Assembly: GCA_041879425.1 (NCBI GenBank)
Contig: CP090854.1
Span: 2,356,001-2,420,000 of the forward strand
From: Vibrio pomeroyi
GTDB lineage: Bacteria; Pseudomonadota; Gammaproteobacteria; Enterobacterales; Vibrionaceae
Length of the DNA stretch: 64,000 nucleotides
Direction of reading: 5' to 3'
This document shows positions 1 through 8,590 of this stretch, one piece after another. The notes beneath the pieces were generated by a model. It made no database searches, was not told the DNA's origin, and was given only the letters and a program-made list of their open reading frames with translations. Each line of letters starts with the position of its first letter. The first letter of the stretch is position 1. The position numbers and the translations under genes are program-made.

Positions 1-123
1 AACCCAACAAAAACCATCATATACATTCACCAAGGTGGCATCTTAGGTAACGAATCGATGTTGCCACGCTACCAGCGAAAATATCCAGATATGTGCCGCA
101 GCACGACCAACGCTTCTTGGTAA
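1..123 (+). CDS. 3' end of a gene, probably ACC deaminase/D-cysteine desulfhydrase family (partial)
   Basis: Frame 1 is open from the window edge to a TAA at 121-123 and gives the last 40 residues of a protein. The remnant contains I-Y-I-H-Q-G-G followed by a basic, aromatic tail. A hydrophobic-aromatic-I-H-x-G-G motif near the C-terminus is typical of the PLP-dependent 1-aminocyclopropane-1-carboxylate deaminase/D-cysteine desulfhydrase family, which breaks down D-cysteine or ACC. A strong hairpin follows at 183-219, as expected after a real gene end. The assignment rests on this short motif only; that it is coding is more certain than the family. Confidence 0.55.
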   Translation, partial: NPTKTIIYIHQGGILGNESMLPRYQRKYPDMCRSTTNASW

Positions 124-182
124 TTGCATTCCCCCACACCTAGATCTAGATATGCAAATTTCCGTAATCTAAGAACACCGTC

Positions 183-219
183 AAACAGCCATCACACTTC
201 ATACGTGATGGTTGTTTTA
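183..219 (+). terminator. Rho-independent terminator of the partial upstream gene
   Basis: A 13-bp stem (183-195 with 205-217, one G-U pair) closes a 9-base loop and runs into TTTT. It follows the stop codon at 123 and precedes the dienelactone hydrolase gene at 343, so that gene is probably transcribed separately. Confidence 0.7.
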
Positions 220-342
220 GCATTTCACTTTCATATTTCACTTCTACCCTTACACTTCAAATTAGAAACAGAAATCTGGCAAGAATCATCGCGTTATCTA
301 TACTTTCGATTGGAACGTCATTGTCATCTGAAGGAATAACGC

Positions 343-1080
343 ATGCGAAAACTCACTACACTCGGCCTGTTTTCAGTTTTACTACCCTTTTCAGCAATTT
401 CTGGAGAAAACGTCACTTACCAAGTCGACGGTATGGACTACGAAGGTTATTGGAGTGAAGCCAGCGACCAAGCGCCTTTGGTGCTACTCATACACGACTG
501 GGATGGCTTAACCGATTACGAAAAGAAACGTTCTGAGATGCTCAATGAACTCGGTTACAACGTGTTCGCCATCGACCTATTTGGTAAAGGCATCCGCCCA
601 ACCGAAGTGAAAGACAAAAAACAACACACGGGTGAACTGTATAAAGACAGAGAGAAAATGCGTGCGCTACTCAACGCTGGAGCTATGGAAGCGAAAAGAC
701 TTGGCGGCAACTTAGATAACAACGTAATAATGGGATACTGTTTCGGCGGAGCCGCTGTATTGGAAGCCGCTCGTGCGGGCATTCCTTCGAAGGCTTACGT
801 CACCTTCCATGGCGGTTTATCAACACCAAAAGGCCAAGACTATTCGCAAACTAAAGCTCCGGTTGTCGTATTCCACGGTACGGCTGATGCCATGATTTCA
901 ATGCAAGATTTTGGCAACCTTGCCGCTGAACTTGAAACAACCAAAGTTCCGCATGAAATGATCACCTACAGTGGCGCTCCACATGCATTTACCGTATTCA
1001 GTTCCAACAATTACCAAAATGAAGCTGACCAAAAATCGTGGGAACGATTCACGCATGTGTTAGAAACCACTACCCGATAA
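343..1080 (+). CDS. Dienelactone hydrolase family protein, exported
   Basis: This is a 245-residue alpha/beta hydrolase of the dienelactone hydrolase family. Residues 1-21 form a signal peptide ending in A-I-S-G, so the enzyme probably acts in the periplasm. The expected cysteine triad is visible: nucleophile Cys133 in G-Y-C-F-G-G, Asp182 in H-G-T-A-D and His214 in P-H-A-F. The H-D-W-D-G segment near residue 51 matches the usual oxyanion region. The start has a good ribosome binding site (AAGGA about 8 bases upstream). The family hydrolyses lactones or esters, but no pathway genes sit beside it, so the substrate is unknown. Confidence 0.85.
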   Translation: MRKLTTLGLFSVLLPFSAISGENVTYQVDGMDYEGYWSEASDQAPLVLLIHDWDGLTDYEKKRSEMLNELGYNVFAIDLFGKGIRPTEVKDKKQHTGELYKDREKMRALLNAGAMEAKRLGGNLDNNVIMGYCFGGAAVLEAARAGIPSKAYVTFHGGLSTPKGQDYSQTKAPVVVFHGTADAMISMQDFGNLAAELETTKVPHEMITYSGAPHAFTVFSSNNYQNEADQKSWERFTHVLETTTR

Positions 1081-1098
1081 GCCGTAACACTCAAACCA

Positions 1099-1134
1099 AA
1101 TCAGCCCATACTTAATAATGAACATGGGCTGATT
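1099..1134. terminator. Hairpin between convergent genes
   Basis: A perfect 11-bp inverted repeat (1099-1109 with 1124-1134) lies between two genes that converge, the hydrolase on plus and dadA on minus. There is no long T-run on either side, so it is a probable but not textbook bidirectional terminator. Confidence 0.5.
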
Positions 1135-1158
1135 CGTATGACCAAGTATTTTGATGCA

Positions 1159-2412
1159 CTATATATAACGATGGATACTCAAGTCGTCTGCTTTTATATC
1201 GCAATCAGAGCCACTGACCACACTCGCTAACAACTTTCCTGAACCACATGCCATCGTCCAGCCCAACGTCCCGTGACCAGTATTGGTAAACAGATTCTTA
1301 ATTGGCGTCTTTCCGATGATAGGCGTGCCATCTGGCGTCATCGGCCTTAAACCTGTCCAGTATTCTGCTTTAGAGAAATCACCCGCCTGTGGGAAAAGAT
1401 CTTTAATCACCATATCAATCGTTGCTTTGCGTTTTTCTGGGATCAGGTAATTGAAACCAGCAAGCTCTGCCGTCCCAGCAATACGAATTCGGTCATCGAA
1501 ACGAGTCATCGCTACCTTGTAGGTCTCATCCATAACCGTTGAAGTCGGTGATTTATCTGCACTCACGATCGGCAATGTCAGGGAGTAGCCCTTCACGGGA
1601 TATACAGGAATCGCTAAATCCACTTGCTTGAGCAGTTCACGAGAATAGCTTCCCGAAGCCACCACATAAGCGTCCGCTTTGAATTGACCTTGAGTTGTCG
1701 TAATGCTCTTTATGGTTTGGTTCTGATGATTCAAACTCACCACTTCAGTATCAAACACGAACTGAACGCCAAGCGCCTTTGCTTTCTCAGTTAAGGCTAA
1801 ACAGAACTGGTGGCAATCACCCGTTTCATCATGAGGTAAGTATAAGCCGCCCACAAGCTTGTCTTTCACGTCAACTAATCCCGGTTCCACCGACAGGCAC
1901 TGTTCAACATCAAACAGCGAGTGCTCGATTCCACTTTCTGTTAGTAGCTTCATATCCTGCTGAATCGCGTCCAGTTGCTTCTCGCTTCTGAATACTTGCA
2001 GCGTCCCTTTCTGCCTACCTTCATAAGCCAAATCTTCAGTGGTTCTTAGGTGAGTGAGACAGTCTCGGCTGTAGTTTGCCACTCTTAACATGCGTGACTT
2101 ATTCACGGCGTATTTAGCTTCATTACAATTGGCGAGCATCTTAGTCGCCCAAGAAACTAATTCGGGAGAAAGTGACGGTTTCACTTTTAGTGGCGCATGC
2201 TCTTGGGTGAGCCACTTCATCGCCTTCAACGGAATGCCTGGCGCCGCCCATGGTGATGAATAACCGTAAGAAATTTGCCCAGCATTCGCAAAACTGGTTT
2301 CTTTACCACTGCTATCCTGGCGGTCGATAACCGTCACCGAATGACCCTCTTTCGCCAAATACCAAGCACTGGTTAACCCAATCACACCGCTGCCAATTAC
2401 AATTACTTCCAT
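1159..2412 (-). CDS. dadA: D-amino acid dehydrogenase small subunit
   Basis: This 417-residue FAD-dependent dehydrogenase oxidises D-amino acids, classically D-alanine, to 2-oxo acids and passes electrons to the respiratory chain at the inner membrane. The N-terminus carries the dinucleotide-binding motif G-S-G-V-I-G and an acidic residue at the end of the second strand. The segments N-A-G-Q-I-S, D-E-T-G-D-C and the C-terminal T-G-H-G-T-L-G-W follow E. coli DadA closely along the whole length. The start at 2412 has a strong purine-rich ribosome binding site. The alanine racemase dadX is not adjacent. A LysR gene lies upstream on the same strand and could be its regulator. Confidence 0.93.
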   Translation of the reverse strand: MEVIVIGSGVIGLTSAWYLAKEGHSVTVIDRQDSSGKETSFANAGQISYGYSSPWAAPGIPLKAMKWLTQEHAPLKVKPSLSPELVSWATKMLANCNEAKYAVNKSRMLRVANYSRDCLTHLRTTEDLAYEGRQKGTLQVFRSEKQLDAIQQDMKLLTESGIEHSLFDVEQCLSVEPGLVDVKDKLVGGLYLPHDETGDCHQFCLALTEKAKALGVQFVFDTEVVSLNHQNQTIKSITTTQGQFKADAYVVASGSYSRELLKQVDLAIPVYPVKGYSLTLPIVSADKSPTSTVMDETYKVAMTRFDDRIRIAGTAELAGFNYLIPEKRKATIDMVIKDLFPQAGDFSKAEYWTGLRPMTPDGTPIIGKTPIKNLFTNTGHGTLGWTMACGSGKLLASVVSGSDCDIKADDLSIHRYI

Positions 2413-2716
2413 TCTCTTCCCCTAATATCCGACACATCAAAATGTGTCGAATACTGCTGTCTGTTTCAAACTACCTTCGTTAATAATTTGTAACTTATTC
2501 AGCACGCGTTGACTTAACAATGCATACAGTGTTGATAAAAAATCAATTAACAGGTAAATCGGGAGGATGAGTTTTGGAAGTGTGATGTTGGAGAGGTTAT
2601 ATAACTTCAAGGAACGGGCTTCCCCCTATGAGAAAGCGCTCTATGAAAATAGGAATACTGAAGCTATAGCGAAATGAAGTTAGGTGACGTGATTATGTAC
2701 ACCAACCCACTTCAAT
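2413..2716. other. Intergenic region upstream of dadA
   Basis: About 300 bases separate the LysR gene end from the dadA start. I see the dadA ribosome binding site and an AT-rich promoter-like stretch, plus a weak imperfect inverted repeat around 2611-2658. I find no gene or RNA that I can defend. Confidence 0.4.
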
Positions 2717-3643
2717 CTAAATATTGTGGGCGTCGTGGCTTAAGAAAGTGGCGTTTTCGAGCAGGAAATCTAAAAAGGTTTCAGCTTGTAGGGTAAGAGC
2801 TCGGCCTTTGAGAGATTGAACTTTCACAGTTGCTTTCGAGAATATGTCTAGCTCAGTCGCAACCACTTCTATTTGCCCTGACTTAATCTCATCGAGCACC
2901 GTAAGTTTGGGCATAAAGGTCACGCCTAGCCCTGCCGAAACAAAGTTTGTGAGCGCGGTTACCGAGTTGGTTTGAAGTTTTGGCTGCAAGGTAAGATGGG
3001 AGTTTTGTTCTGCCTGCTTTACTAGCCTTCCCATACCTGTCGAATTGTCGATCAAAGCAAGAGAAGCATCTTTAATATCTCGCAAAGTCACTGGTGGCTC
3101 TTGCATCGTCAATACATGCCCTTTTGGCGCGATAAGCTCGAGAGGATGGCTACGCTCGACGTGTGAATGTAATTTAGGGTGCGGTGCAGACGCATAAGTG
3201 ATCGCGAAATCAATCTGTTGGTCTTCCAACATTTTTACGGCATCCAATGCACCCGCAATTTCAATCGATAAATTGATATCAGGGTATCGAGCCATGAAGG
3301 TTTGCATGGGTTTAGAGACCAAGTTAGTAATAAATCCTTCCCCAATCGCGATGCTAACATTACCGCCCTTGAGGTTTTTCAACTTGGTAAGGCGAGCCAG
3401 TACCGCCGTTTCACTGCGAACAATAGAACGGTAGTAGTTCAACAATTCATTACCCGCCTCAGTCAGCAGTGATAGACGATTGTTGCGTTCCCACACTTTC
3501 ATTTCCGCTTGTGCTTCGAGCTGTGTCAGCATTCGGCTCATTGCCGCAGGGTCAACATTCATCATTTTAGATGCCTTACGCAATGACCCATATTTTGATA
3601 ACGCATTCAGATACTCAAGCGCACGGAGATTAAAATGGTGCAT
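2717..3643 (-). CDS. LysR-family transcriptional regulator
   Basis: This is a 308-residue regulator of the usual LysR length. An N-terminal winged helix-turn-helix (roughly residues 4-62) contains the typical G-S-L-R-K-A-S...P-A-A-M-S-R-M-L-T-Q-L-E pattern. A type 2 periplasmic-binding-protein-like effector domain follows (about residues 90-295). It lies upstream of dadA on the same strand, not divergent as is common, so a link to D-amino acid use is only suggested by proximity. The effector cannot be read from sequence. Confidence 0.88.
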   Translation of the reverse strand: MHHFNLRALEYLNALSKYGSLRKASKMMNVDPAAMSRMLTQLEAQAEMKVWERNNRLSLLTEAGNELLNYYRSIVRSETAVLARLTKLKNLKGGNVSIAIGEGFITNLVSKPMQTFMARYPDINLSIEIAGALDAVKMLEDQQIDFAITYASAPHPKLHSHVERSHPLELIAPKGHVLTMQEPPVTLRDIKDASLALIDNSTGMGRLVKQAEQNSHLTLQPKLQTNSVTALTNFVSAGLGVTFMPKLTVLDEIKSGQIEVVATELDIFSKATVKVQSLKGRALTLQAETFLDFLLENATFLSHDAHNI

Positions 3644-3820
3644 TCAACTTCCTTGTGATTCTACTGGCACAAGGCAAGCGTCTCATAGTTCTCTCATTTA
3701 CCCATCTAGGAATTGGAGATACCGACAGTGCAAGTTTGCAAGTTGTGGGCTGAGTCACTAACACAAGCCCTTGAAGAGCGATAGACGCCATATAGAAGAA
3801 ATATGTATTCGACTCTAGTA

Positions 3821-3864
3821 AAACAAAAACACAGCTCAATCCAACGAAGAAATGAGCTGTGTTT
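3821..3864 (-). terminator. Terminator of the TRAP/HAD operon
   Basis: A perfect 12-bp stem (3827-3838 with 3853-3864) is followed on the minus strand by a T-rich tract. It sits just after the stop of the HAD gene at 3904 and before the LysR start. Confidence 0.75.
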
Positions 3865-3903
3865 GATGTTCACTCTCGGCTGTTCGAAGCCAACAGAAGC
3901 GAG

Positions 3904-4689
3904 CTATTTTAAAGTAAGTAGCTTGTCGACAAACTCTGAGAAACCGTACCCGCCGGGCTTGCTCATCACCACTGATGGGTGATGCTCTAGCCGCTCCCAG
4001 TAATGTTGGATATTTGCCACACCGACACTGTTGGGCAAAATTTCAAACATATATTGGTCATTCATCGAGTCACCGACATAGCAACTACGCTCGACTATCT
4101 CTTGGTCAGATAGCCCCTTCTCTTTAAGAAAAGCGGTCGATGTCGCTTTCTTAGAGTGCTCACCATACCAAGCATTAATGTGAATAGAACTTGCTGTGGC
4201 GTGAGCACCCAACGCGTGAATCTTTGAGACAACCTCTTCAATAATCGCATCATCGACTTTTGGACGGTTTTGGCCGATGTCGATAGCGACCTCACACAAA
4301 CGGTAAGACTGATCCAGCGTTAAACTGAGCTCTGGGTAATCGCTCAAAATAGCTAATACTTGTTCTTTCAACTTACTCTGATTGGCACTGACTTCTGGCA
4401 AAGGGATATCAGAACGCAATGTCAGATAACCGTTTTTCTTTTCCATAATGAACGCGCCGTTCTCGCCGAGAACCGCATCGACTGGCCACAGCTGAGCAAT
4501 ATGATCACACCAACCGGCACAAGCGCCTGTTACCGCAACCACTTTTTTTCCCGAATCACGAAGTTTGCTTAAAGCAATCAAGGTTTCAGGCGGCAATTGA
4601 CCTTGCCACGTTAAGGTGTCGTCCACATCGGTTAACACCCAATCTATCTTTTTCCAATTTTGGTTCAATTCATTCGATACCGAATTCAT
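3904..4689 (-). CDS. HAD-superfamily (type IIB) phosphatase
   Basis: This 261-residue protein has all four HAD motifs: D21-V-D-D-T-L (nucleophile and acid/base aspartates), a Thr in V-A-V-T-G, a Lys in the H-S-K-K region and G-D-S-M-N-D. The cap between motifs II and III is of the IIB type, as in Cof-like, sucrose-phosphate and mannosyl-3-phosphoglycerate phosphatases. It would remove phosphate from a small organic phosphate in the cytosol. It is the last gene of the TRAP operon, 35 bases after dctM, so it probably acts on the imported compound or its product. The ribosome binding site GAGG fixes the start. The substrate is not known. Confidence 0.82.
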   Translation of the reverse strand: MNSVSNELNQNWKKIDWVLTDVDDTLTWQGQLPPETLIALSKLRDSGKKVVAVTGACAGWCDHIAQLWPVDAVLGENGAFIMEKKNGYLTLRSDIPLPEVSANQSKLKEQVLAILSDYPELSLTLDQSYRLCEVAIDIGQNRPKVDDAIIEEVVSKIHALGAHATASSIHINAWYGEHSKKATSTAFLKEKGLSDQEIVERSCYVGDSMNDQYMFEILPNSVGVANIQHYWERLEHHPSVVMSKPGGYGFSEFVDKLLTLK

Positions 4690-4724
4690 TTCTACACCTC
4701 TAAATAATCAATCACTAAACAGTG

Positions 4725-6008
4725 TTAAAGCAAATTCGGTAAAAACATCACTAAGCTTTCAGAGAAAGTCAGCAGCATCAGAACCGTGAGTAGTGCTAGC
4801 AACAACGGAGCCACTTCTTTAACGAAGTCGACCATACGAACTTTTAAAATCGAGCAAACCGTAAACATCATCGAGCCAAATGGCGGAGTCACACCACCAA
4901 TCATGATATTCACAATCACAATAATGCCGAAGTGAACCGGGTTAACGCCTAGGTTGAGCACGGCAGGAAGCAGCAATGGCGTGAGTATGATCATTGCAGC
5001 ACCGCCTTCGATGAACATGCCAACCACTAACAGCAACACGTTAATCAACAACAGCAAGACTAACTTGTTGTCGGTAAGCTCAATCAAAGCAGAAGCAACA
5101 TTGTGTGGGATCTGCTCTAACGTCATGTAGTAACCAAACACCATTGCACCGATAATGATGAACATAACGCTACTGGTGCCCTGCACCGTTTCGCGCATGA
5201 TGAGCGGGATGTGTTTCAAACCCAGTTGACGATAAACAAAGATACCAATAATCGCGCAAAGCAATACAGCAATTGCCCCCGCTTCGGTTGGCGTAAACAA
5301 ACCGAAACGCATGCCCAGAATAATGCCGAACGGGATCAGCAGTGCCGGAATCGCTTTCAGGAAGTAATGAAAACGTTCTTTGGCAGACGCAGGCTCAGAA
5401 CGAGAAGGTTTGTAACGACGTTTACGCGCGATGAAGGCAATAGTTACCATGAGCGACAACGCCATCAAAAATGCCGGAACGTAACCCGCAATAAACATTT
5501 GATGAACTGAAACGTTCGCTAACAGCGCAAAGATGATTAAGTTAATACCCGGTGGGATCACTGGACTGATACTTGATGACGCAGCGGTTACAGCGGCTGT
5601 GAATGGCAAATCATAACCACGCTTGGTCATTTCTGGAGCAAGAATCTTTGATTGCATCGCCGCATCCGCATTTGCAGAACCAGAGATACCGCCCATTAGA
5701 GTGCTCAAAGCTACATTTACTTGAGCCAGACCACCGGTTTTATGGCCAATCATTGAGTCGGCAAAGGCAAGTAAGCTTTTACTTATCCCTGCATAGTTCA
5801 TCACCGAACCCACCATGATAAAGAACGGAATGGCTAACAGCGGAAAGGACTCAGCTGAGCTAATAAAACGCTGCATTACCAAGCTCACAGGAATAGAGTC
5901 ATTGATAAAAAGAAAGTAAACCATCGCCGATGCGATCAGAGAAAATGCGATGGGGATGTTCAATAGAAACAGAACGAACAGAATAAGGATTGGAAGATAG
6001 CTTTCCAT
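4725..6008 (-). CDS. dctM: TRAP transporter large permease (DctM-like)
   Basis: This is a 427-residue inner-membrane protein of the DctM family with about 12 hydrophobic segments. DctM is the Na+-driven transport subunit of TRAP systems, which take up organic acids and related anions captured by a periplasmic binding protein. The conserved G-x-S-G-S-A-x-A-D-A segment and a late G-G-V-T-P-P-F-G motif fit the two discontinuous transport helices. It begins 9 bases after dctQ ends. The substrate class cannot be fixed from the permease. Confidence 0.92.
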   Translation of the reverse strand: MESYLPILILFVLFLLNIPIAFSLIASAMVYFLFINDSIPVSLVMQRFISSAESFPLLAIPFFIMVGSVMNYAGISKSLLAFADSMIGHKTGGLAQVNVALSTLMGGISGSANADAAMQSKILAPEMTKRGYDLPFTAAVTAASSSISPVIPPGINLIIFALLANVSVHQMFIAGYVPAFLMALSLMVTIAFIARKRRYKPSRSEPASAKERFHYFLKAIPALLIPFGIILGMRFGLFTPTEAGAIAVLLCAIIGIFVYRQLGLKHIPLIMRETVQGTSSVMFIIIGAMVFGYYMTLEQIPHNVASALIELTDNKLVLLLLINVLLLVVGMFIEGGAAMIILTPLLLPAVLNLGVNPVHFGIIVIVNIMIGGVTPPFGSMMFTVCSILKVRMVDFVKEVAPLLLALLTVLMLLTFSESLVMFLPNLL

Positions 6009-6017
6009 AAATCGTAC

Positions 6018-6482
6018 CTACTTAGAAGAGCGCTTTAGAGATGCGACATCGCTCGCGATAAATCGAACAGTGTGAATCGCCATCAATGAGAAACAAAGCA
6101 ACAGCACGCCATTGATAACAAAATATGATACGCCCATGACTGGCGTTACCTTGTTAGATAGCATGAGATATTGATAACTCAGAACCGCCATTAAGAGGTT
6201 CAGAGCCAGTAGGAAAACGGAAACACATAACCTAAATGGGATTTTTGCTTTTTCTGGCAACATGGCGACCACCACGTCCACACCCATGTGAAGCTTGTGT
6301 TTGTAACAGGAGCTAATCCCTAAATAAACAGCCCAGATAAAGCAAATAACCGACAGCTCTTCACTCCACGGGACAACAAAGCCAAATCCATAACGCAAGA
6401 CGACGTTAACGATAACAACCAAAACGGTGATCGAAATAGCGATAGAAGCGAGGATTTCTTCAATATTTTTCAATAAAAACAA
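6018..6482 (-). CDS. dctQ: TRAP transporter small permease (DctQ-like)
   Basis: This is the small four-helix membrane subunit that pairs with DctM. An open frame extends upstream to an ATG at 6548, but that ATG lies inside a perfect intergenic hairpin and has no ribosome binding site. I chose the TTG at 6482-6480, which has GGAG about 7 bases upstream and gives a 154-residue protein, the normal DctQ length, starting just before the first hydrophobic helix. The motif V-P-W-S-E-E-L is the usual DctQ W-x-E-E signature. It lies between dctP and dctM. Confidence 0.85.
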   Translation of the reverse strand: MFLLKNIEEILASIAISITVLVVIVNVVLRYGFGFVVPWSEELSVICFIWAVYLGISSCYKHKLHMGVDVVVAMLPEKAKIPFRLCVSVFLLALNLLMAVLSYQYLMLSNKVTPVMGVSYFVINGVLLLCFSLMAIHTVRFIASDVASLKRSSK

Positions 6483-6526
6483 AAGACTTCTCCAGCGAAA
6501 TACCGAATACGACGTGGGTATTTCAG

Positions 6527-6557
6527 GAATAAAACGGCCTAAACACATTTAGGCCGT
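6527..6557 (-). terminator. Intra-operon hairpin between dctP and dctQ
   Basis: A perfect 10-bp GC-rich stem (6534-6543 with 6548-6557) has a 4-base loop and is followed on the minus strand by TTTTATT. It looks like a Rho-independent terminator placed between the binding-protein gene and its permease genes. Such hairpins commonly give partial termination or protect the upstream message, so that more binding protein than permease is made. Confidence 0.75.
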
Positions 6558-6589
6558 AATCATTAACTAATTAATTTACGTGTGCAGGA

Positions 6590-7603
6590 CTACTGTGCCG
6601 CTCGAATCGTTTCCAACTCTTTCATGATCGTCGCGTGTATGCCTTCGCTCCATGTTGGGAACTGATTGTACACATCTGCCGTCAGCTGGTTGAACTCTTC
6701 AGAATTCACTTCGTTGAAGGTAACGCCTAGCTCTTCAAGTTTCTGAGTGTATTCAACATCCAGTTTAACTAGCTCAGCAGTGTTAGATTCAGCACCCGCT
6801 TCTAACTCTTCATTGATAATCTGTTGTTGCTCTGGCGTAAACTTGTCCCAAAGCGTTGGTGAAATGTAGATGCCAACAGTACCTAGGAAGTGCTTAGTCA
6901 AAGACATGTTCTTTGCTACTTCGTAAATTTTGGTTGAGTACATCGTCAGGATAGAACCTTCAAGACCGTCAACAACACCTTGTTGAACGCCTGCATAGGT
7001 TTCAGGGAATGGAAGAGAAGCTGGAGCTGCGCCCATTGCTGAAAGCGTGCTAATAAACAGCTGACTTTGTGGAACACGGATACGCATGCCTTTCATGTCT
7101 TCAGAGTTCACAATCTCTTTATTGGTGATCATGTGACGGAAACCAAACATGTAGTCAGCATTCAATACCTTGATGCCTTTTTCTTCGGCTTTAGCTTTTA
7201 GGCCAGCGACAAAATCAGTGTCCATCATCGCTAAGTATTCATCGTAAGTGTTGTACAACATTGGACCTGCCAGTGCTGCAAAATCAGGTACGTAATCACC
7301 TAGGTAAGTCAAATCTTCTACAGCAATCCAGTTCGCGCCGTTAACCACTTGTTCCAAGTTATCTTTGTAAACAGGTAATTGACCGCCTGGGAAAACTTTA
7401 ATGTTTACCGAACCATCGGTTCTTTCTCTAATTTTGTCGGTCGCTTTAATAAGTTCTTGTGTTAACAATTCATTTTGAGTGAACACAAGGCTCATGTTGA
7501 TATTTATCGGCTCATCTTTAGCTTCAGAACCAGCCTTGTCAGCTTCACCACAACCAACAAGCAGCGTTGCCGCCATAATTACTGTACCTAATAGCTTTTT
7601 CAT
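6590..7603 (-). CDS. dctP: TRAP transporter substrate-binding protein (DctP-like), apparent lipoprotein
   Basis: This 337-residue solute-binding protein captures the substrate outside the inner membrane and hands it to DctQM. The mature part follows the DctP family: an N-terminal strand, the D-M-K-G-M-R-I-R-V-P motif with the conserved substrate-contacting Arg, and P-F-P-E-T-Y-A-G-V-Q-Q-G-V-V-D-G-L-E. The signal peptide ends in L-V-G-C with Cys18, a lipobox, and the next residues are G-E-A-D. A lipoprotein anchor is less usual in Gram-negative TRAP binding proteins, most of which are soluble. It is first in the operon and divergent from ugpQ. Confidence 0.9.
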   Translation of the reverse strand: MKKLLGTVIMAATLLVGCGEADKAGSEAKDEPININMSLVFTQNELLTQELIKATDKIRERTDGSVNIKVFPGGQLPVYKDNLEQVVNGANWIAVEDLTYLGDYVPDFAALAGPMLYNTYDEYLAMMDTDFVAGLKAKAEEKGIKVLNADYMFGFRHMITNKEIVNSEDMKGMRIRVPQSQLFISTLSAMGAAPASLPFPETYAGVQQGVVDGLEGSILTMYSTKIYEVAKNMSLTKHFLGTVGIYISPTLWDKFTPEQQQIINEELEAGAESNTAELVKLDVEYTQKLEELGVTFNEVNSEEFNQLTADVYNQFPTWSEGIHATIMKELETIRAAQ

Positions 7604-7688
7604 TTTTTATCACCTTTTCGTGGCTATCGTTTTCTAAATATAGAGGGTGTTATTAAGTTTTCGTAGAGTATGCAAGTGAATTATTACA

Positions 7689-7723
7689 TTCATATGAACA
7701 TTAATCTTACCGACTTGAACATT
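7689..7723. promoter_or_regulatory. Candidate operator in the divergent dctP/ugpQ promoter region
   Basis: The 273-base divergent region holds a perfect 10-bp palindrome (7689-7698) whose right arm begins a TGAACATT unit at 7695-7702. The same 8-mer recurs at 7716-7723, exactly 21 bases (two helical turns) later. GAACAT is the half-site of the known E. coli GlpR operator, and a GlpR-like DeoR regulator is encoded in this cluster. Binding is an inference. Confidence 0.4.
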
Positions 7724-7876
7724 GTGAGTATAAGGTCTCACTATTGTATAAACTCTGTACAACTCCTTTAAGCTAGCTCTCATTTAAAATAAGTAGATAT
7801 AGCGGATAGATAATAAATCTGTAATAAAGTAGAGCTACTGTTTCCTGAATTTTCAAATGAACATCGAGATTGAATT

Positions 7877-8581
7877 ATGATCACAGGCCACCGCGGTGCC
7901 GCATCTTTAGCACCAGAAAATACGTTAGTGAGTATTGAACAAGCAGCGAAGGCTGGTGCCAAATGGATTGAAATTGATACCCAGTTAAGCGCTGATGGCA
8001 CCCCAATGGTTTTTCATGATAAGACGGTAAATCGTTGCACTAACGGAACGGGCAATATCGCAGACTTAGATTTAACCGCACTCAAGGCGTTAGATGCTGG
8101 CAGTTGGTTTAGTAGCGAGTTCGCAGGGACAACAATTCCTACGTTGAGTGAAGCGCTCGACAAGTGCCTAGAGCTCGATGTGACCTTGAACCTTGAGATC
8201 AAAATTTATGACGATAAGGCTATCCAACCTTTAGTTGAGAAAGTTGCCGCGCTGATTGAACAAAAGCAGTTCCCTATTGAAAAGCTACTCATCTCAAGCT
8301 TCAAAAAAGAAGCACTAAGCCTTTGCCAACAGATGATGCCAGAAGTTAAAAGAGGCTTTATCTGCGAGGTTTGGAATAATTTCAGCCTAGAGTCACTTAA
8401 ATCACTCGACCTTTACAGCATTCATATTGACCACCGAATTCTTGACGAGAAAACGGCGAAAGCGATCAAAGCTTCCGGCGCCGTTCTTAAAATATGGACA
8501 CTGAACGATCCTCAATTGGCGGCTAAATATTTCAACCTTGGTGTCGATAACATCATCACCGACGTACCAAACCAATTTTAG
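7877..8581 (+). CDS. ugpQ: Cytosolic glycerophosphodiester phosphodiesterase
   Basis: This 234-residue GDPD-family enzyme cleaves glycerophosphodiesters to glycerol-3-phosphate and an alcohol. The active-site pattern is complete: G-H-R-G-A at the N-terminus, A-P-E-N-T, E-I-D at about residues 37-39, F-H-D and the later L-E-I-K. There is no signal peptide and the length is close to E. coli UgpQ, so it is cytosolic. It is divergent from the TRAP operon and its stop lies 9 bases before the DeoR-family gene, forming a two-gene operon. The context suggests it processes something imported by the TRAP system. Confidence 0.9.
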   Translation: MITGHRGAASLAPENTLVSIEQAAKAGAKWIEIDTQLSADGTPMVFHDKTVNRCTNGTGNIADLDLTALKALDAGSWFSSEFAGTTIPTLSEALDKCLELDVTLNLEIKIYDDKAIQPLVEKVAALIEQKQFPIEKLLISSFKKEALSLCQQMMPEVKRGFICEVWNNFSLESLKSLDLYSIHIDHRILDEKTAKAIKASGAVLKIWTLNDPQLAAKYFNLGVDNIITDVPNQF

Positions 8582-8590
8582 TGAGCTTCT

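Noticed and set aside
124..339. 71-residue open frame upstream of the dienelactone hydrolase gene
   Set aside because: It overlaps the terminator at 183-219, has no ribosome binding site and no recognisable protein features.
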